Assembly: GCF_027595985.1 (NCBI RefSeq)
Contig: NC_073307.1
Coordinates: 121,189,678-121,253,677, forward strand
Reading direction: 5' to 3'
From: Sorex araneus
Taxonomy: Eukaryota; Chordata; Mammalia; Eulipotyphla; Soricidae
Length of the DNA stretch: 64,000 nucleotides
Shown: positions 22,496-33,720 of the stretch, in pieces
Layout: the number at the start of each line of letters is the position of its first letter
How positions within the stretch are numbered: position 1 is the first letter of the stretch
Notes under the pieces: model-generated
Database searches by the model: none
The model's input: the letters and a program-made list of their open reading frames with translations, nothing else
Told to the model about the DNA's origin: nothing
Made by a program: the position numbers and the translations under genes

Positions 22496-23389
22496 TAAGG
22501 ACCTGATTTTCCCACTAGTTTCCTATGCCATGTCCCATTGCACACTGGAGGGGAGTTTTCCGGGCAGGATTAAGGGCAGCAGCAGGACTCTGAGCCCAGC
22601 CTTCTTCTGTTCTGGGCCTTCTGTTCTTCAGAAACACTAACTATGTGACATGTCAGTAACTGAGAATGGCCCACTGACATGCAAAGAGGCCATAAGGAGT
22701 TGAAGGAATATGACCCAGGAGTTTCTGGTCTGTGAGGGCTCATGGGCCAGCAATCTGGAAACTCATATTCATTAATGTGTCCTAACTCATATTCATTAAT
22801 GTGTCCTAATGGCTACCATTTGTCAGGGTGAAATGTTTTCCAACTAGATGAAGAAAGATGAGTGTTTAACATATTTAAAATTTTTTTAGTGTTTTTAATT
22901 TATAATACTGTTATTGTAGGGCTTTGTAGTTAAAACATTCCAGTACCACACATCCCAATGTGATTCCACTTTCCATCGTCATTGTCCCAGTGTCCAACCC
23001 CCTCCATTTTTTCCTACCTTATCTCCTCATCATCATGGGTTTCCTACTGGAGACCAGTTTTCAGTTTTTGTTGTTTTGGGGCATTTGTTATTCCTTTATG
23101 ATATTTCTTTATATGAGACAGATTATTCTACATATTCCTTCTACTTCTAACTTCACCTACTATAAGATCCATCCACATAGCAAGCAGTGAATTGAATGTT
23201 ATACAAAGCCTCTCTAGAACAATGCTCAAAGAACAATACAAGTCCCTTTCTGCTAGGAAAAGACAACCACTATTCTACAAAGCAGAATTTTCAAGTGGTT
23301 AGAAGATATCCCCTTACCCAGAGCAGTGAAAGGAGGACTCATTTTCCTGGAGATAATAAATAAGCCACCAAATCACTCTTGGTTCCTGC
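22496..23389. repeat. Receptor 5'-flank block (U), copy 2
   Basis: Paralogous to 33890-34240 and 46860-47210, then to the distal U segments at 8450-8850. No gene. Confidence 0.65.
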
Positions 23390-23489
23390 ACTCTTGATGG
23401 CCTGATGAGAAGAGGTAAAGAACAAACATATAGTGCACATGTCCTATTCATTCATGTCACTGGACACCAATGTCAGTTGTCATAAGTAC

Positions 23490-24095
23490 TTGTCTCATTT
23501 TTTTTAAATGAATCACCATGAGATACAGGTACAGACTTGCAAACTTTCATGACTATTTTTCAGTAATACAATGATCGAGTACCCATCTCTCCAGTACGCA
23601 TTCTCCACCACAAATACTTCCAGTTTTCCATGCCCAACCCCAAACATCCCTGCTCCATCCCCCCTGCCCCCACACCTTTGTGTCAGGCATTTCCATTTAC
23701 TCTCTCTCCTTTTGTGTCTTATGATTTTCAATAAAGGTACTAAGTGGCCATCGTGTTTGGTCCATAGTGTACTTTCAGCACGCATCTCCAATCCTGAGTG
23801 ACCCATCCAAGCATCATTCACTTAGTCATTTCTTCTCTATCCCAGGTGCCTTTTTGCCCAGAATTTGAGGCCAACTTCCAAGCCATGGAGCGATCCTCCT
23901 GGCTCTTATCTCTACTATCTTTGGGTGATAGTCTCCCCCTCTGTTACTTTATATTTCCAAATTATTAAAGTCATTCTTTGTCTGTCCCACTCATTTCACT
24001 TAACATGATACTCTCCATGTTGATCCAGATGCAAATTTCATGATTTCATCTTTCTAACAGCTGCATAATATCCATTAGATCTACACAACAGAAGC
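23490..24095 (-). mobile_element. L1 3' end, 5'-truncated
   Basis: Antisense: T-run, 'gaatcaccatgagatacagg', C-rich 3' UTR, ORF2 end to 'ctaacagctgcata'. More diverged than the copy at 13852-14565. Confidence 0.85.
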
Positions 24096-24100
24096 TTGTA

Positions 24101-24274
24101 TTTTTTTTCCTTTTTGGGTTACACCCAGTGATGCTCAGGGGTTACTCCTGGCTCTGCACTCAGAAATTACTGATTGCAATGCTTGGAGGACCATATGGGA
24201 TGCCGGGGATCGAACCCAGGTAAGCTTTGTGCAAAGCAAATGCCTTATCCTCTGTGCTATTGCTCTGGCTCAAG
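24101..24274 (-). mobile_element. SINE family A
   Basis: Antisense; T-run, 'tttttgggttacacccagtg', 'gatgccggggatcgaaccca' and a mutated head. Related short repeats (aagcttgt / aaggcttgt) flank it. Confidence 0.88.
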
Positions 24275-24898
24275 GCTTGTCTTTTTTTGTCTCCTGAAAA
24301 AAACCTTAGAAACCTGAACCTTCTTCATGTTCGTTGTGGTTTGTAATAATGCTGATTATTATTATCTTATGTAATACTATTCACTTTGACTATTTATTGC
24401 AATATTCTTATAAACACAGAAGAAAATAAATTCAGGAGAATAAATGACTTGTTATCTGAGTAGGTGAACATAGGCCCTGGTCCAGGAATTCCATGTTTTC
24501 TGCCACATTGTTGATAATGAGAGGAGCTTCCATCAAATATCTTTAAATGAGGCATTTCTGAAGAAGAATCAGGTTTATAGAGACTGCAGTTTCCCACTAT
24601 TTCCATTCTTCTCAGAAATAATATTGGGGATGTAGGAACAGGTCTGCCTGATTCTGGATGGTACCAAGCAACTGGACCCTGTCATCATTGAGTACCTGCT
24701 TTGAGGAGGGATGAATTAAGGAACCGACTCCTTGAGTTCTGCCTTTCTTTTCTTCCCTTGACTGGTTGTAAATGCCACAGGGTCCACACAGTGTTAGCAC
24801 AGTTTTTTTAAAGGGGGAATACAGAAAGATCAGAGAGGTATGTGTTCTCAAGACTCAGGTCACTTTTAGTAGTTGCAGTTCATTCAAAACATAATTGC

Positions 24899-25110
24899 TG
24901 GGGCTGGAGTGATAGCACAGCAGGTAGGGCATTTGTTTTGCATGCTGCTGACTCAGGTTCGATTCCCAGCATTCCATATGGTGCCCTGAGCACTGCCAGG
25001 GATAATTTCTGAGTGCAGACCCGGGAGTCACCCCTGTGCATCACTGGATGTGATCCAAAAAGCAAACACTAAAAAGCCAACCAACCAACCAAACAAACAA
25101 AAACACGATT
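24899..25110 (+). mobile_element. SINE family A
   Basis: Sense: GGGGCTGGAGTGATAGCACAG head with A box, B box GGTTCGATTCC, 'ccatatggtgccctgagca', and a tail of ACCAACC/AAACA repeats. Confidence 0.9.
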
Positions 25111-25124
25111 CCTATAATTTCTTC

Positions 25125-25345
25125 ACTGTATCACTGTCATCACGGTCATCCCATTATGTGTCTATTTATTTGAGCAGGGCACCAGTACCGTTTCTATTGC
25201 TCCCAGCCCTGAGATTTTAGCAGCCTCACCTTACTGATATTTTCCAATGACTGGAGGCTCTTTCAGGGTCAGGGAAGTGAGAACTATTGTTACTGTTTTT
25301 GGCATATTGAATACGTCATGGGTAGTATATCAGGCTCTGCCCGGA
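25125..25345 (-). mobile_element. Element C fragment
   Basis: Antisense: RTE-like tail at left ('catcccattatgtgtctatt' is a mutated form), then 'agccctgagattttagcagc', 'tttcagggtcagggaagtga', 'ggcatattgaatacgtcatg'. The 5' part is missing. Confidence 0.65.
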
Positions 25346-25396
25346 AAAGACCATATTTAGAAAAAAACCCAGGATTTTAAAATGTGTTCTGGATTA

Positions 25397-25545
25397 GGGG
25401 CTGCAGTGACAGTATGTGGGGAGGACACTTATATAGCTTGCAGCTGACACAGGTTCATTCCCTGACACACCATATGGTTCCCCCAAGCCCACCAGGAGTG
25501 ATCCTTGAGCACCACCAGGTAGGGCCCAAACAAAAACAAAAACAT
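25397..25545 (+). mobile_element. Old SINE, family A-like
   Basis: Strongly mutated sense copy: ggggctgcagtg start, 'acacaggttcattccctgac', 'caccatatggttccccc', 'caccaccaggtagggccc', A-rich tail. Confidence 0.6.
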
Positions 25546-25629
25546 GACATATGTGATGAAGCTGAGGACAAATCATAGAAAAAAGGTTCAGTGAAGTTTG
25601 ACAAGGCAACAGAAGTGACTCAAAACTGA

Positions 25630-25791
25630 GGGGCAGGAAAGAGAGGACAGCGGAGAGAACATCTGCCATGCACGTGGCCAACCAGGTTCGATATCTGGCA
25701 CTCCCTATAGTTCCCGAAGCCCCCCAGGAGTACAAGAAGTTAGCCCTGAGCACAGCTGGGTGTGGCCCAAAACAAAAAACTGAGAAGAAAA
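25630..25791 (+). mobile_element. Old SINE, family A-like
   Basis: Mutated sense copy: 'ggggcaggaaagagaggaca', 'ccaaccaggttcgatatctg', 'ctgggtgtggcccaaaacaa'. Same general plan as the previous element. Confidence 0.6.
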
Positions 25792-25859
25792 GAGATTTCT
25801 TGGAATATACCCAGAGCACCTATGAGCCATATAAGCTCACACCACATTTACTGGGAATG

Positions 25860-26529
25860 ATGCTGCCCTTAAGAATAGGAAGAAATGGGGCTATGACCTG
25901 ATGTATTCTATACTGTAAGCACCTTGATGCTGCTCTTATAATAGTTGAAGCAAAAACTGAGATAATTTTTAGTTCCTTCCAGTTATAATTATAGCAGATT
26001 TATTTTGCATTAAGTCTAATGTATTCATCTACTCTATGGCCCACTTTCTACTTTTCCTTAATTTATTACATACAATATAGATTCTTACCCATGACAGATG
26101 AACTGCACAGCAATGACAAAACTATCTCATAAATTTCTGAATACTTAGAAATTAATACACTTAGGAGGAAAAAACATTGCGTGAATATTAGAAAATATTT
26201 TAAAGTTTTCAGAAAGAAATTAATGATATTAATTGCTTGTTTTTTTAAGTTTTCTACAAATTTTCAAATCTATAATCTAAGTTTTGGGTCTCAAAACTTA
26301 GGAAAGATAAAGGCCAGTGTGAATAAAGGAATTGTTGGCATGTATAAGTATCATTCTTGAAATCAACAGCGAAGCATATGAGCTGAAAGTCTCAAACACA
26401 TCACATGAAGCCTGCGCCTGCCTTCATGTCTCCCAGACTCCCCACCAGGAACCAAAGCTGGAGGAGACAATGGCACTGTGTGACCATGCTCCTTCTTAAT
26501 GTCATTGTGGTCACTTAAAAAGATGTTTG
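25860..26529. other. Unassigned non-coding stretch
   Basis: AT-rich single-copy-looking DNA; nothing recognised. The right end may include the target site of the large L1. Confidence 0.35.
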
Positions 26530-29080
26530 AGGTTGTCCAGTTATGCCCGTACCATCTGTTAAAGAGGCTTTCCTTGCTCCACTTCATATTTCTTGCTACC
26601 TTATCAAAGATTAGATGATCATACATTTGAGTTTTTGTGTAGAGATATTTGACCCTGTTCCACTGCTCTGCGGCTCTGCCTTTGTTCCAGTACCATGCTG
26701 TTTTAATTGTTACCACTTTGTTTAAGGTTGGGGAGGGTGATGCCTCCCATTATCTTTTTCCCAAGAATTGTTTTAGCTATCCATGGGCGTTTGTTATTCC
26801 ATATGAATTTCAGGATTCCTTGATCCATTTCTTTGAAGAATTTCATGAGTATTTTTATAGGGATTGCGTTGAATCTGTATAATGCTTTGGTGAGAATAGC
26901 CATTTTGACAATGTTGATTCTCCTTATTCATGAGCAGGGGATATGTTTCCATTTCCTCATATGCTCTTTTATTTCATGGAGTAGCATTTCATAGTTTTCT
27001 TTGTAGAGGTCTTTTACTTCTTTAATTAAGCTGATTCCAAGGTACTTGATTTTCTGGGGCACAATTGTGAATGAGATTGCTTTTTTCATGTCTCTTTCCT
27101 CTGTCTCATTGTTTGCAAATAGGAAGCCCATGGATTTTGGGGTATTGATTTTATAGCCTGTAACTTTACTTTACAGGTCAATTGTTTCTAAGAGTTTTTT
27201 AGTAGAGGCTTCTCTAGATATAGTATCATATCATCTGCAAATAGTGAGAGTTTGATTTCTTCTTTTCCTACCTGGATGCCCTTAATATCTTTTTCTTGTC
27301 TAACAGCTACTGCAAGTACTTCCAGTACTCTATTGAACAGCAGTGGTGAGAGTGGGAATCCTTGTCTTGTCCCTGATCTTAGAGGAAAGGCCCTTATCTT
27401 TTCCCCATTGAGGATAATACTTGCCATAGGTTTGTGGTAGATCACTTTGACTGTCTTGAGGAAAGTTCCTCCAAAACTTATGTTGGTGAGTATTATCATC
27501 ATGAACAGATGTTAAATCTTGTCAAATGTTTTCTCTGCATGTATTGATATAATCATATGATTTTTATCTTTACTTTTATTGATATAATGAATTATGTTGA
27601 TTGATTTCTGAATGTTAAACCATCCTTGCATCCCTGGGATGAATCCCACTTGGTCATGGTGACCTCGACCTGACACTGTGCATGAAAATCAGATCAAAAT
27701 GGATTTAAGACCCTAACATCAGACCACAATCCATAAGGTACATCGAAGACAAGGTCAGCAAATCCCTCCACGATATTGAAGCTAATGGTATCTTCAAAGA
27801 TGACACGCAACTGACCAACTAAGTGGAAACAGAGATAAACAAATGGGACTACATTAAACTAAAAAGCTTCTACACTGCAAAAGATATAGTGACCAAAATA
27901 CAAAGACAATCTACAGAATGGGAAAGGATATTCACCCAATACTAATCCAATAAGGGGTTGATATCAAAAGTTTATAAAGCACTGGTTTAATTCTACAAGA
28001 AGAAAATATCCAACTCTATCAGAAAAAGGGGTGAAGATATGAACAGAGAATTTTCTAAGGAAGAGATATGAATGGCCAGAAGGCACATGAAAAAATGCAC
28101 TATATAAATAATCATCAGGGAGATGCAGATCAAAACAACTATGAGATACCACCTCACACCACAGAGATTGGTACACATCCAAAAGAACAAAAGCAACTGC
28201 TGATGGCAAGGATGTGGGGAGAAAGAGACCCTTCTACACTGCTGGTGGGAATGCCGACTACTTCAGCCCTTTTGGAAAACAATATGGACTCTACTAAAAA
28301 TATTAGAAATTGAGCTTCCATTTGATCTAGCAATACCACTTCTGGGAATATATCCTGGAGAAACAAAAAAGTATAGTGGAAATGACATCTGCATTTATAT
28401 GTTCATCGCAGCACTGTTTACACTAGCCAGAATCTGGAAAAAACCCGAGTGCCCAAGAACAGATGACTGGTTAAATTAAGTTTGCTATATCTATACAATG
28501 GAATACTATGCAGCTGTTAGAAAAGATGAAGTCATGAACTTTGCATATAAGTGGATCAACATGGAAAGTGTCATGCTGAGTGAAATGAGTCAGAAAGAGA
28601 GGGACAGACATAGAAAGATTGCAGTCATCTGTGGAATATAAAATAACAGAGTCGAGACTAACACCCAAGAATAGTAGTATATAATACCAGGAGGTTGGCT
28701 CCATGGTTTGGAAGCTGGCCTCACATGCTAGGAGAAAGGCAGACAGGATAGAGAAGGGAACACCAAGAAAAATGTTGTTGGATATCCAGAGCTGAAAGGA
28801 AGATGCATGCTGAAAGTAGACTAGAGACTGAATACAATGGCCACTCAATACCCCTATTGCATACCAGAACACTGAAAAGGAGAGAGAGAACAGAATGGAA
28901 TACCCTGCCACAGAGGCAGGGTGGGGTGGGGGGCATGGATTGGAGGGTGGGAGACGAATGGACATTGGTGGAGGGATGGGTTCTCGAACCTTGTATGAGG
29001 GAAACACAAGCAGGAAAACGGGTAAATTTGTAACTGTACCCTCACGGTGACTCACTAATTAAAACAAACAAACAAAAAAG
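26530..29080 (+). mobile_element. L1 LINE, 5'-truncated with large internal inversion
   Basis: The left part (about 26530-27655) is antisense ORF2: from right to left it reads reverse transcriptase motifs [12 protein letters not shown] and [14 protein letters not shown] (27200-27330), then [29 protein letters not shown] and [15 protein letters not shown]. The right part (about 27660-29075) is sense: ORF2 C-terminus with INKWDYIKLKSFYTAK, MKKC and REMQIKTTMRYHLTP, then a G-rich 3' UTR and an A-rich tail. The two parts are consecutive in L1, so this is one twin-primed insertion. All frames carry stops; it is dead. A weak repeat (GATGTTTGA / GACATTTGA) may be the target duplication. Confidence 0.88.
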
Positions 29081-30034
29081 ACATTTGACACGGACTTCAA
29101 TGCAGCACATATTGCTTAAATACCACTAGAGGGCCAGGCATAGTTGTAGGCCGTATAAATGTGATTTATGTTTGAATGATCACCTCTACCTTAGACATTT
29201 TGCTCAACAATTATTATTTCTATGCTTTAGTAGACAGATGAACTTTTTCTAATAAACTAATTATGGAAAGAGAGTCATTTCCCATAAGCTTGATTTGTTT
29301 ATAAAGATACTATTCATTTTCCTTAGATATTGTTTTGCACTTTACTCTCAAGGATAAGATTCTTTCTTATAAATTCAAAATTATGGACACCGAAATTTTA
29401 AAAGTAAATATTTATAAATAATTGTAAAAACCACTATATTTTCAAATAAAAGTCAAATTATAGTGACAATGATGTACCTCTGAGATATTATTCCAAAGAA
29501 ATTATACAGATGTTGTTATGACAACAAAAAAGTAAAGCAAACAATTTGATGGGATGTATAGTAGAGTTCCATGACCCTGAAAAAGTCCCAGAAACTTCCT
29601 TTTCTGAAAAAGCAAAGGAAGATAGACTCTTCTGCCTCTATCACCAAATCCATTTGCATATTCTCCATTGACTATGCATCCAGGAGGAAATATCTCTGTG
29701 CCTCACAGACAGATTCCCACTTCCTCTGAGTCTGGTACACCCAGGAAAATGAGAGTGGAAAAATTGTGAAGACAGTCCTTTGGAATACTTTCTCCCTGAC
29801 ATCTGTGAGTATGCAGTGAGCAGGGCAAACATCTTGTCTGCTGGACTATTTCACTGGCCTCTGAATTTCTGTCTTTTCTTGGTGCACTCAAGCGGCACCC
29901 AGTTTGAGGTTCATGGATGCTCCTTAGGAAAAAAGCACAACTTGGCTTTGGAAATAAGCTCGATAAATTTATCTCCTTTGCATTCTTCCTTTAGGTGGAA
30001 GCTGACTCCTCTTGACAGGAAGAGTCTATAGAGA
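29081..30034. repeat. Upstream module, copy 4, middle part
   Basis: From about 29380 follows module copies 1, 2 and 5 (for example 29560-29720 vs 9960-10070 and 36340-36510). The first 300 bases (29081-29380) are only loosely matched and hold nothing I recognise. Confidence 0.6.
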
Positions 30035-30049
30035 TTCACCTTAGTTTTT

Positions 30050-30225
30050 TTTTTTTTTTTGCATTTTGGGTCACACCCAGCGATGCTCAGGGGTTACTCC
30101 TGGCTCTGCACTCAGGAATTGCTCCTGGCAGTGCTTGGGGGACCATATGGGATGCCGGGGATCGAATCCGGGTCGGCCGCGTGCAAGGCAAATGCCCTAC
30201 CCGCTGTGCTATCGCTCCAGCCCCC
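30050..30225 (-). mobile_element. SINE family A, well preserved
   Basis: Antisense near-consensus copy with intact B box and A box, flanked by a perfect 14-base duplication TTCACCTTAGTTTT at 30035-30048 and 30226-30239. A 15-base T-run marks its tail. Confidence 0.95.
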
Positions 30226-30239
30226 TTCACCTTAGTTTT

Positions 30240-31403
30240 GAACCCTTTTCTGCCCCCGAAGAAGATTTCTCAGGAGTGAAAGTTGGTGAGAAGGAGGTTT
30301 ATCAATTTTCCTGTGAACATCTATGGTTTCCTTTTCAAAGACCTGTTGCCCAATGAGACCACAATGTCTTTGGTGTCATGACCTCTCTAGGGATGTGTCT
30401 CAACATTAGATCTGATTAAACCTCTCTCAGCCTGTGCATCTCCACCCCCCATGTGGTACACTTCCCTGCAACGTGGTTCTTGTGGATTCTCTCACTGACA
30501 GTGTTCCGGGACAGCACACAGAGCAATGGGATTTGAGTCTGTGAGGATTAGAAATAAAGAACCCTTTGCTTATCTGAGACTCAAACTCCACTTAACTGTT
30601 AAATTTTGCGTTATTATGGTAATAAGTCCTTAAAATTTCTATTTTCCTTATAAACGCTACACAAGTATATCAACTCATAAAATCTACTGATCTCATTTCC
30701 AGAAAGAGTAGTTTTTTCATGCTTGCATCTAAATTTTTTTCTATGATTATTGATTTGAATAACATTTATATTTCTTTTCATTTGTCAGTTGGTCCTAGAG
30801 AATCATTTTTCTTCCCATATGATATTCTAGGATAAGACAGGACATTTAGAATTTTTAAGAGTTGTACTAAAATTTAATAGCACAGCGTATGGCGTTTGCT
30901 TTGCACATGGTCAACCCAGGTTTGATTCCTCCGTCCCTCTAAGTGAGCCCGGCAAGCTACTGAGAGTACCTTGCCCGCACAGCAGAGCCTGGCAAGCTAC
31001 CCCTGGTGTATTTAATATGCCAAAAACAGTAACAACAAGTCTCAAAATAAAGATGTTCTTGGGGTCTGCTTGAGCAAATCAATGAGCAATCGGCTGACAG
31101 TGAAAATGACAGTGAATATAAGTTGTCAATAATATGATAATGCTTTCAAGAAAATCAAATAATATGCAAAGTATGGACAATTAGAAACAGTCCAATGTCA
31201 TAGATTTCAATGACTTACTTGTTAGTTTAAATTTTTCACAATTGTATTTTTTTCCAATAAAGAAAGAGAGTGCAAAACATTTCTTTGTCAGCCATGGTGA
31301 CAGTGTGGGTTGAGACATTCTGTCACATTTTTGACAGAAGTAAATTTTGACTGAATCAGCAAAAAAGGTCATTTAAAATATGTATAAAGACATACATATT
31401 TTT
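30240..31403. repeat. Upstream module, copy 4, right part
   Basis: Follows module copies 5 and 6 to the AT-rich end, interrupted by a SINE B at 30882-31120. No gene. Confidence 0.65.
30882..31120 (+). mobile_element. SINE family B
   Basis: Sense: 'atagcacagcgtatggcgtt' head, 'cccaggtttgattcctccgt', two 'ggcaagctac' motifs, 'atatgccaaaaacagtaac', RTE-like tail with 'gagcaaatcaatgagcaatc' and a short gacagtga repeat. Confidence 0.9.
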
Positions 31404-31977
31404 GTGATGCAGAGAGTCTCTTGGCCGCACGCCTGGCTGACTTCCCCGGGGCCCATCAGAGGGGATGGGCTCCAGCTTCCCTCCCCGCCCCGAGAAGAGC
31501 TCCCGACTGCAGAACACCACTGGAACCTAGCCACAGCCATGCTCAAGGCCCCTTTCCACATGGTCAGACAGGCCTCACGCACTGGCAGAGGAACCCAGGC
31601 GTGTGTAATCCCATCCATGGCCAACATCCAGAGACTTAAAAGCAAGGTCCCAGTCACACACAGCCACAAAGTGGCTGTGCGATATCTTGTTGTCTACTTC
31701 TCCCTCTGGGAAAACCTGCAAGCTTCTGAGTTTCCTGCCCACATGGGACAGCCTTGCAAGCTTCCCATAGTGTACTCATATGCTAAAGCCACTAGCAAGC
31801 TGGGTCTCATTCCCTTGACCCTGAAAGAGCCTCCAATGTAACATCATTGGGAGGGCCAAGTCGAGAGAGACTTCTAAGATCTCAGGAAAGGATGAATGGA
31901 GAGGTTACTAAGCCCGCTTGAGAAAACAATGATTAACGGGATTTTGTGATTTTGATTGTGATAAAGACATATAAATG
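31404..31977 (+). mobile_element. Element C, longest sense copy
   Basis: 5' part rich in C ('gatgggctccagcttccctc', 'cggcc'-like start), then 'catggccaacatccagagac', 'cctgaaagagcctccaatgt', 'ctaagatctcaggaaaggat' and an RTE-like tail 'gaatggagaggttactaagc' to 'attaacgggattttgtga'. No A-rich tail. The 153-codon frame 31380-31841 lies within it, lacks homology to any protein I know and is not conserved in the copy at 53335-53888. Confidence 0.7.
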
Positions 31978-32671
31978 TGTATCAATATGCATAATACATA
32001 ACATGTATAAGTATATACATATAACATATATACATGTGTAAATATATATTTTACATGTATTAATATGTATGACATATAAATATATAAAGACACAATCATA
32101 AAATATAAAACCTTTATCTGATATTTAATGAACATATTTTTTTCTCTTCATTTAGTTTCTATTAATATGAAAGAAGTTGCATGTGAAACTCTAGGAAAAA
32201 TTTCCAATGCGTTTTGGAGAGAAGTGTGTTTCTATATCTGTTTTATACATCTATGTGCACTATATGTGATTTGGACTTACTATTTATCCATCAGTTACTC
32301 TCTTTCACAAAATACTCATTCTTATAAATTAGTACTCAAGGCAATAGAAAAAAACAAAAAATATCAGATCTCATCAATCTCAAATATTCCTGTACAGGTA
32401 AGGAAACATGGGCTAAAACTATCCAGATTTACCTCTGATAATTATATGTGATAATACAAACATGTCACAAAAACACTCAAAGATTAATGTTAATAGCAAA
32501 TTTATTCTGCGTGAAAACTATACAAAAATTGACTTTTTACCTGTATGCATATATGTATATATAGACCATGAAAACAAATTATGGTTCAGTTACAATATTC
32601 AGCTGTAAAAATTGAGAATGCGGTATCTGAAAGGCAAAATTTCTGAAAACTATGTCTACATTTTGAGTGAG
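31978..32671. repeat. Receptor 3'-flank block of the intact gene
   Basis: A long TA-rich tract (31960-32105) followed by sequence matching 46470-46520 and 5260-5330, then the immediate gene 3' flank. Much of the D block is missing compared with 2936-5829. Confidence 0.6.
32501..32506 (-). terminator. Polyadenylation signal AATAAA of the intact MRGPRX gene
   Basis: AATAAA on the minus strand, about 165 bases after the stop codon. The same signal in the same sequence context follows pseudogene 1 (5659-5664) and pseudogene 2 (20659-20664), which supports it as the ancestral 3' end of the gene family. Confidence 0.6.
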
Positions 32672-33661
32672 TTAGGCCACATGAATATTTCCTGACATCT
32701 CCAGGATCTCCTGAGGAGGGCTGCCTTGGCGTCCGTCCTCCTCAGGAACATCCTGCAAAGCTCTTTGCAGAATTATTTTGAGGCTCCTTCTTTGCTGTCT
32801 TTGCTGGTGCCTATAAAAGCCAACAAAGAAGTAAATGATGGGATTGGCACAGCTGTTGAGAGTGGTTAATACACTTGTCACTGCAAATACTTTAAAGCTG
32901 AAATCCTTTAGCATCCAGTAAAAGAAAAAATAACTGATTCCCCAGGGCAGGCCACAGGTGAGGAAGACCAGCACTGTGAGCCCGATAGTCACATACAGCC
33001 TGGTCAGCTTCATCTTCTGAAAGCCAAACAGCAATCTGGTCAGCAGCACCAGGCTAGACCCGAACATAAGCACAAGAGAAAAAGTCAGCCACGTGGCAAT
33101 GCTGAATTCAATTGTTCTATGCAATTTCCAATCATATTTTCCAAGCAGTAAACCACAGGACTCCATTTCCAGAACTGTCAGGAGAAGGGACAGTGCCCAG
33201 AGCAGGGCACACATGACAAATGACATGTGTTTTGGGCGGTGGAAACGATACCAGATGGGCCTTAGGACAGACAGACAACGCTCAGTGCTAATGGCAGAGA
33301 GAATGCTCAGGCTTGCAATGTAGGGAAAGACAAATACTACCAAAAAAACTTGTAAAAATTCTATGGTGTCTAGTTTGCTATAATTGACCGAATGCATTAT
33401 GGAGACTACCATGTGGGTGGATAGACAGACAAAATCAGCTCCTGCCAAGTTGAGGATGTAGACGGAGAAAGCATTCCTCTGCATGCAGAAAGCCAGGAGC
33501 CAGATCACCACAGCATTTCCTGCCAGCCCCACCAGGGAAATGATGAATTGCACAATGCCTGAGATCAGCCAAGTTATATTCCGTGTTCTCTCAAAGTCCT
33601 CCCAGTCACTCTCATACTGCAGTGTATTTTCAGTCACCCAAGGTGTGACAGTTACATCCAT
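32672..33661 (-). CDS. MRGPRX-like: Mas-related G protein-coupled receptor, X type, intact
   Basis: Uninterrupted 329-residue reading frame, close to the usual length of MRGPRX receptors, ending in TAA at 32672-32674. Visible marks: an extracellular N terminus with one glycosylation sequon (N28-I-T); TM1 with GLAGN (N49); TM2 with LNLAGAD (D76); the end of TM3 carries TERC (126-129) instead of DRY, followed by LSVLRPIWYR, typical of MRGPRs; TM6 has CGLPWG (236-241) in place of the usual CWxP; TM7 has NPIIY (273-277); then a basic stretch and an acidic tail. Family knowledge: such receptors sit in the plasma membrane of sensory neurons or mast cells and respond to peptides or cationic ligands; the ligand here is unknown. 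The start follows a good splice acceptor 25 bases upstream, so the coding part is one exon, as in the family. It is the only complete gene in the window; the pseudogenes at 5830-6900 and 20836-22369 are its paralogues. Which human MRGPRX it is closest to cannot be decided here. Confidence 0.93.
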   Translation of the reverse strand: MDVTVTPWVTENTLQYESDWEDFERTRNITWLISGIVQFIISLVGLAGNAVVIWLLAFCMQRNAFSVYILNLAGADFVCLSTHMVVSIMHSVNYSKLDTIEFLQVFLVVFVFPYIASLSILSAISTERCLSVLRPIWYRFHRPKHMSFVMCALLWALSLLLTVLEMESCGLLLGKYDWKLHRTIEFSIATWLTFSLVLMFGSSLVLLTRLLFGFQKMKLTRLYVTIGLTVLVFLTCGLPWGISYFFFYWMLKDFSFKVFAVTSVLTTLNSCANPIIYFFVGFYRHQQRQQRRSLKIILQRALQDVPEEDGRQGSPPQEILEMSGNIHVA

Positions 33662-33720
33662 GCTCAGATAGTCTCTGCTGGTGTTCCTGGAAACACAAAT
33701 GAGAAAGAATTTTCAGTATT
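33662..33720 (-). promoter_or_regulatory. 3' splice site and short 5' UTR of the MRGPRX coding exon
   Basis: Read on the minus strand, a pyrimidine-rich run with TTTGTGTTTCCAG precedes GAACACC and then the ATG at 33661. The acceptor dinucleotide lies at 33687-33688, leaving a 25-base 5' UTR piece in the coding exon. This implies an upstream non-coding exon to the right, as usual for MRGPRX genes; I could not locate its donor. Confidence 0.7.

Larger units (their letters stand above)
23390..24898. repeat. Upstream module, copy 4, left part
   Basis: Module start at 23395-23488 and 24276-24897, split by an L1 and a SINE. Continues after large insertions at about 29380. Confidence 0.65.

Noticed and set aside
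28471..29055. 194-codon open frame on the minus strand
   Set aside because: It is antisense to the L1 ORF2 end and 3' UTR; the same antisense frames appear in other L1 copies.
31380..31841. 153-codon open frame
   Set aside because: It lies inside element C, is not conserved in the copy at 53335-53888, and has no recognisable domain.
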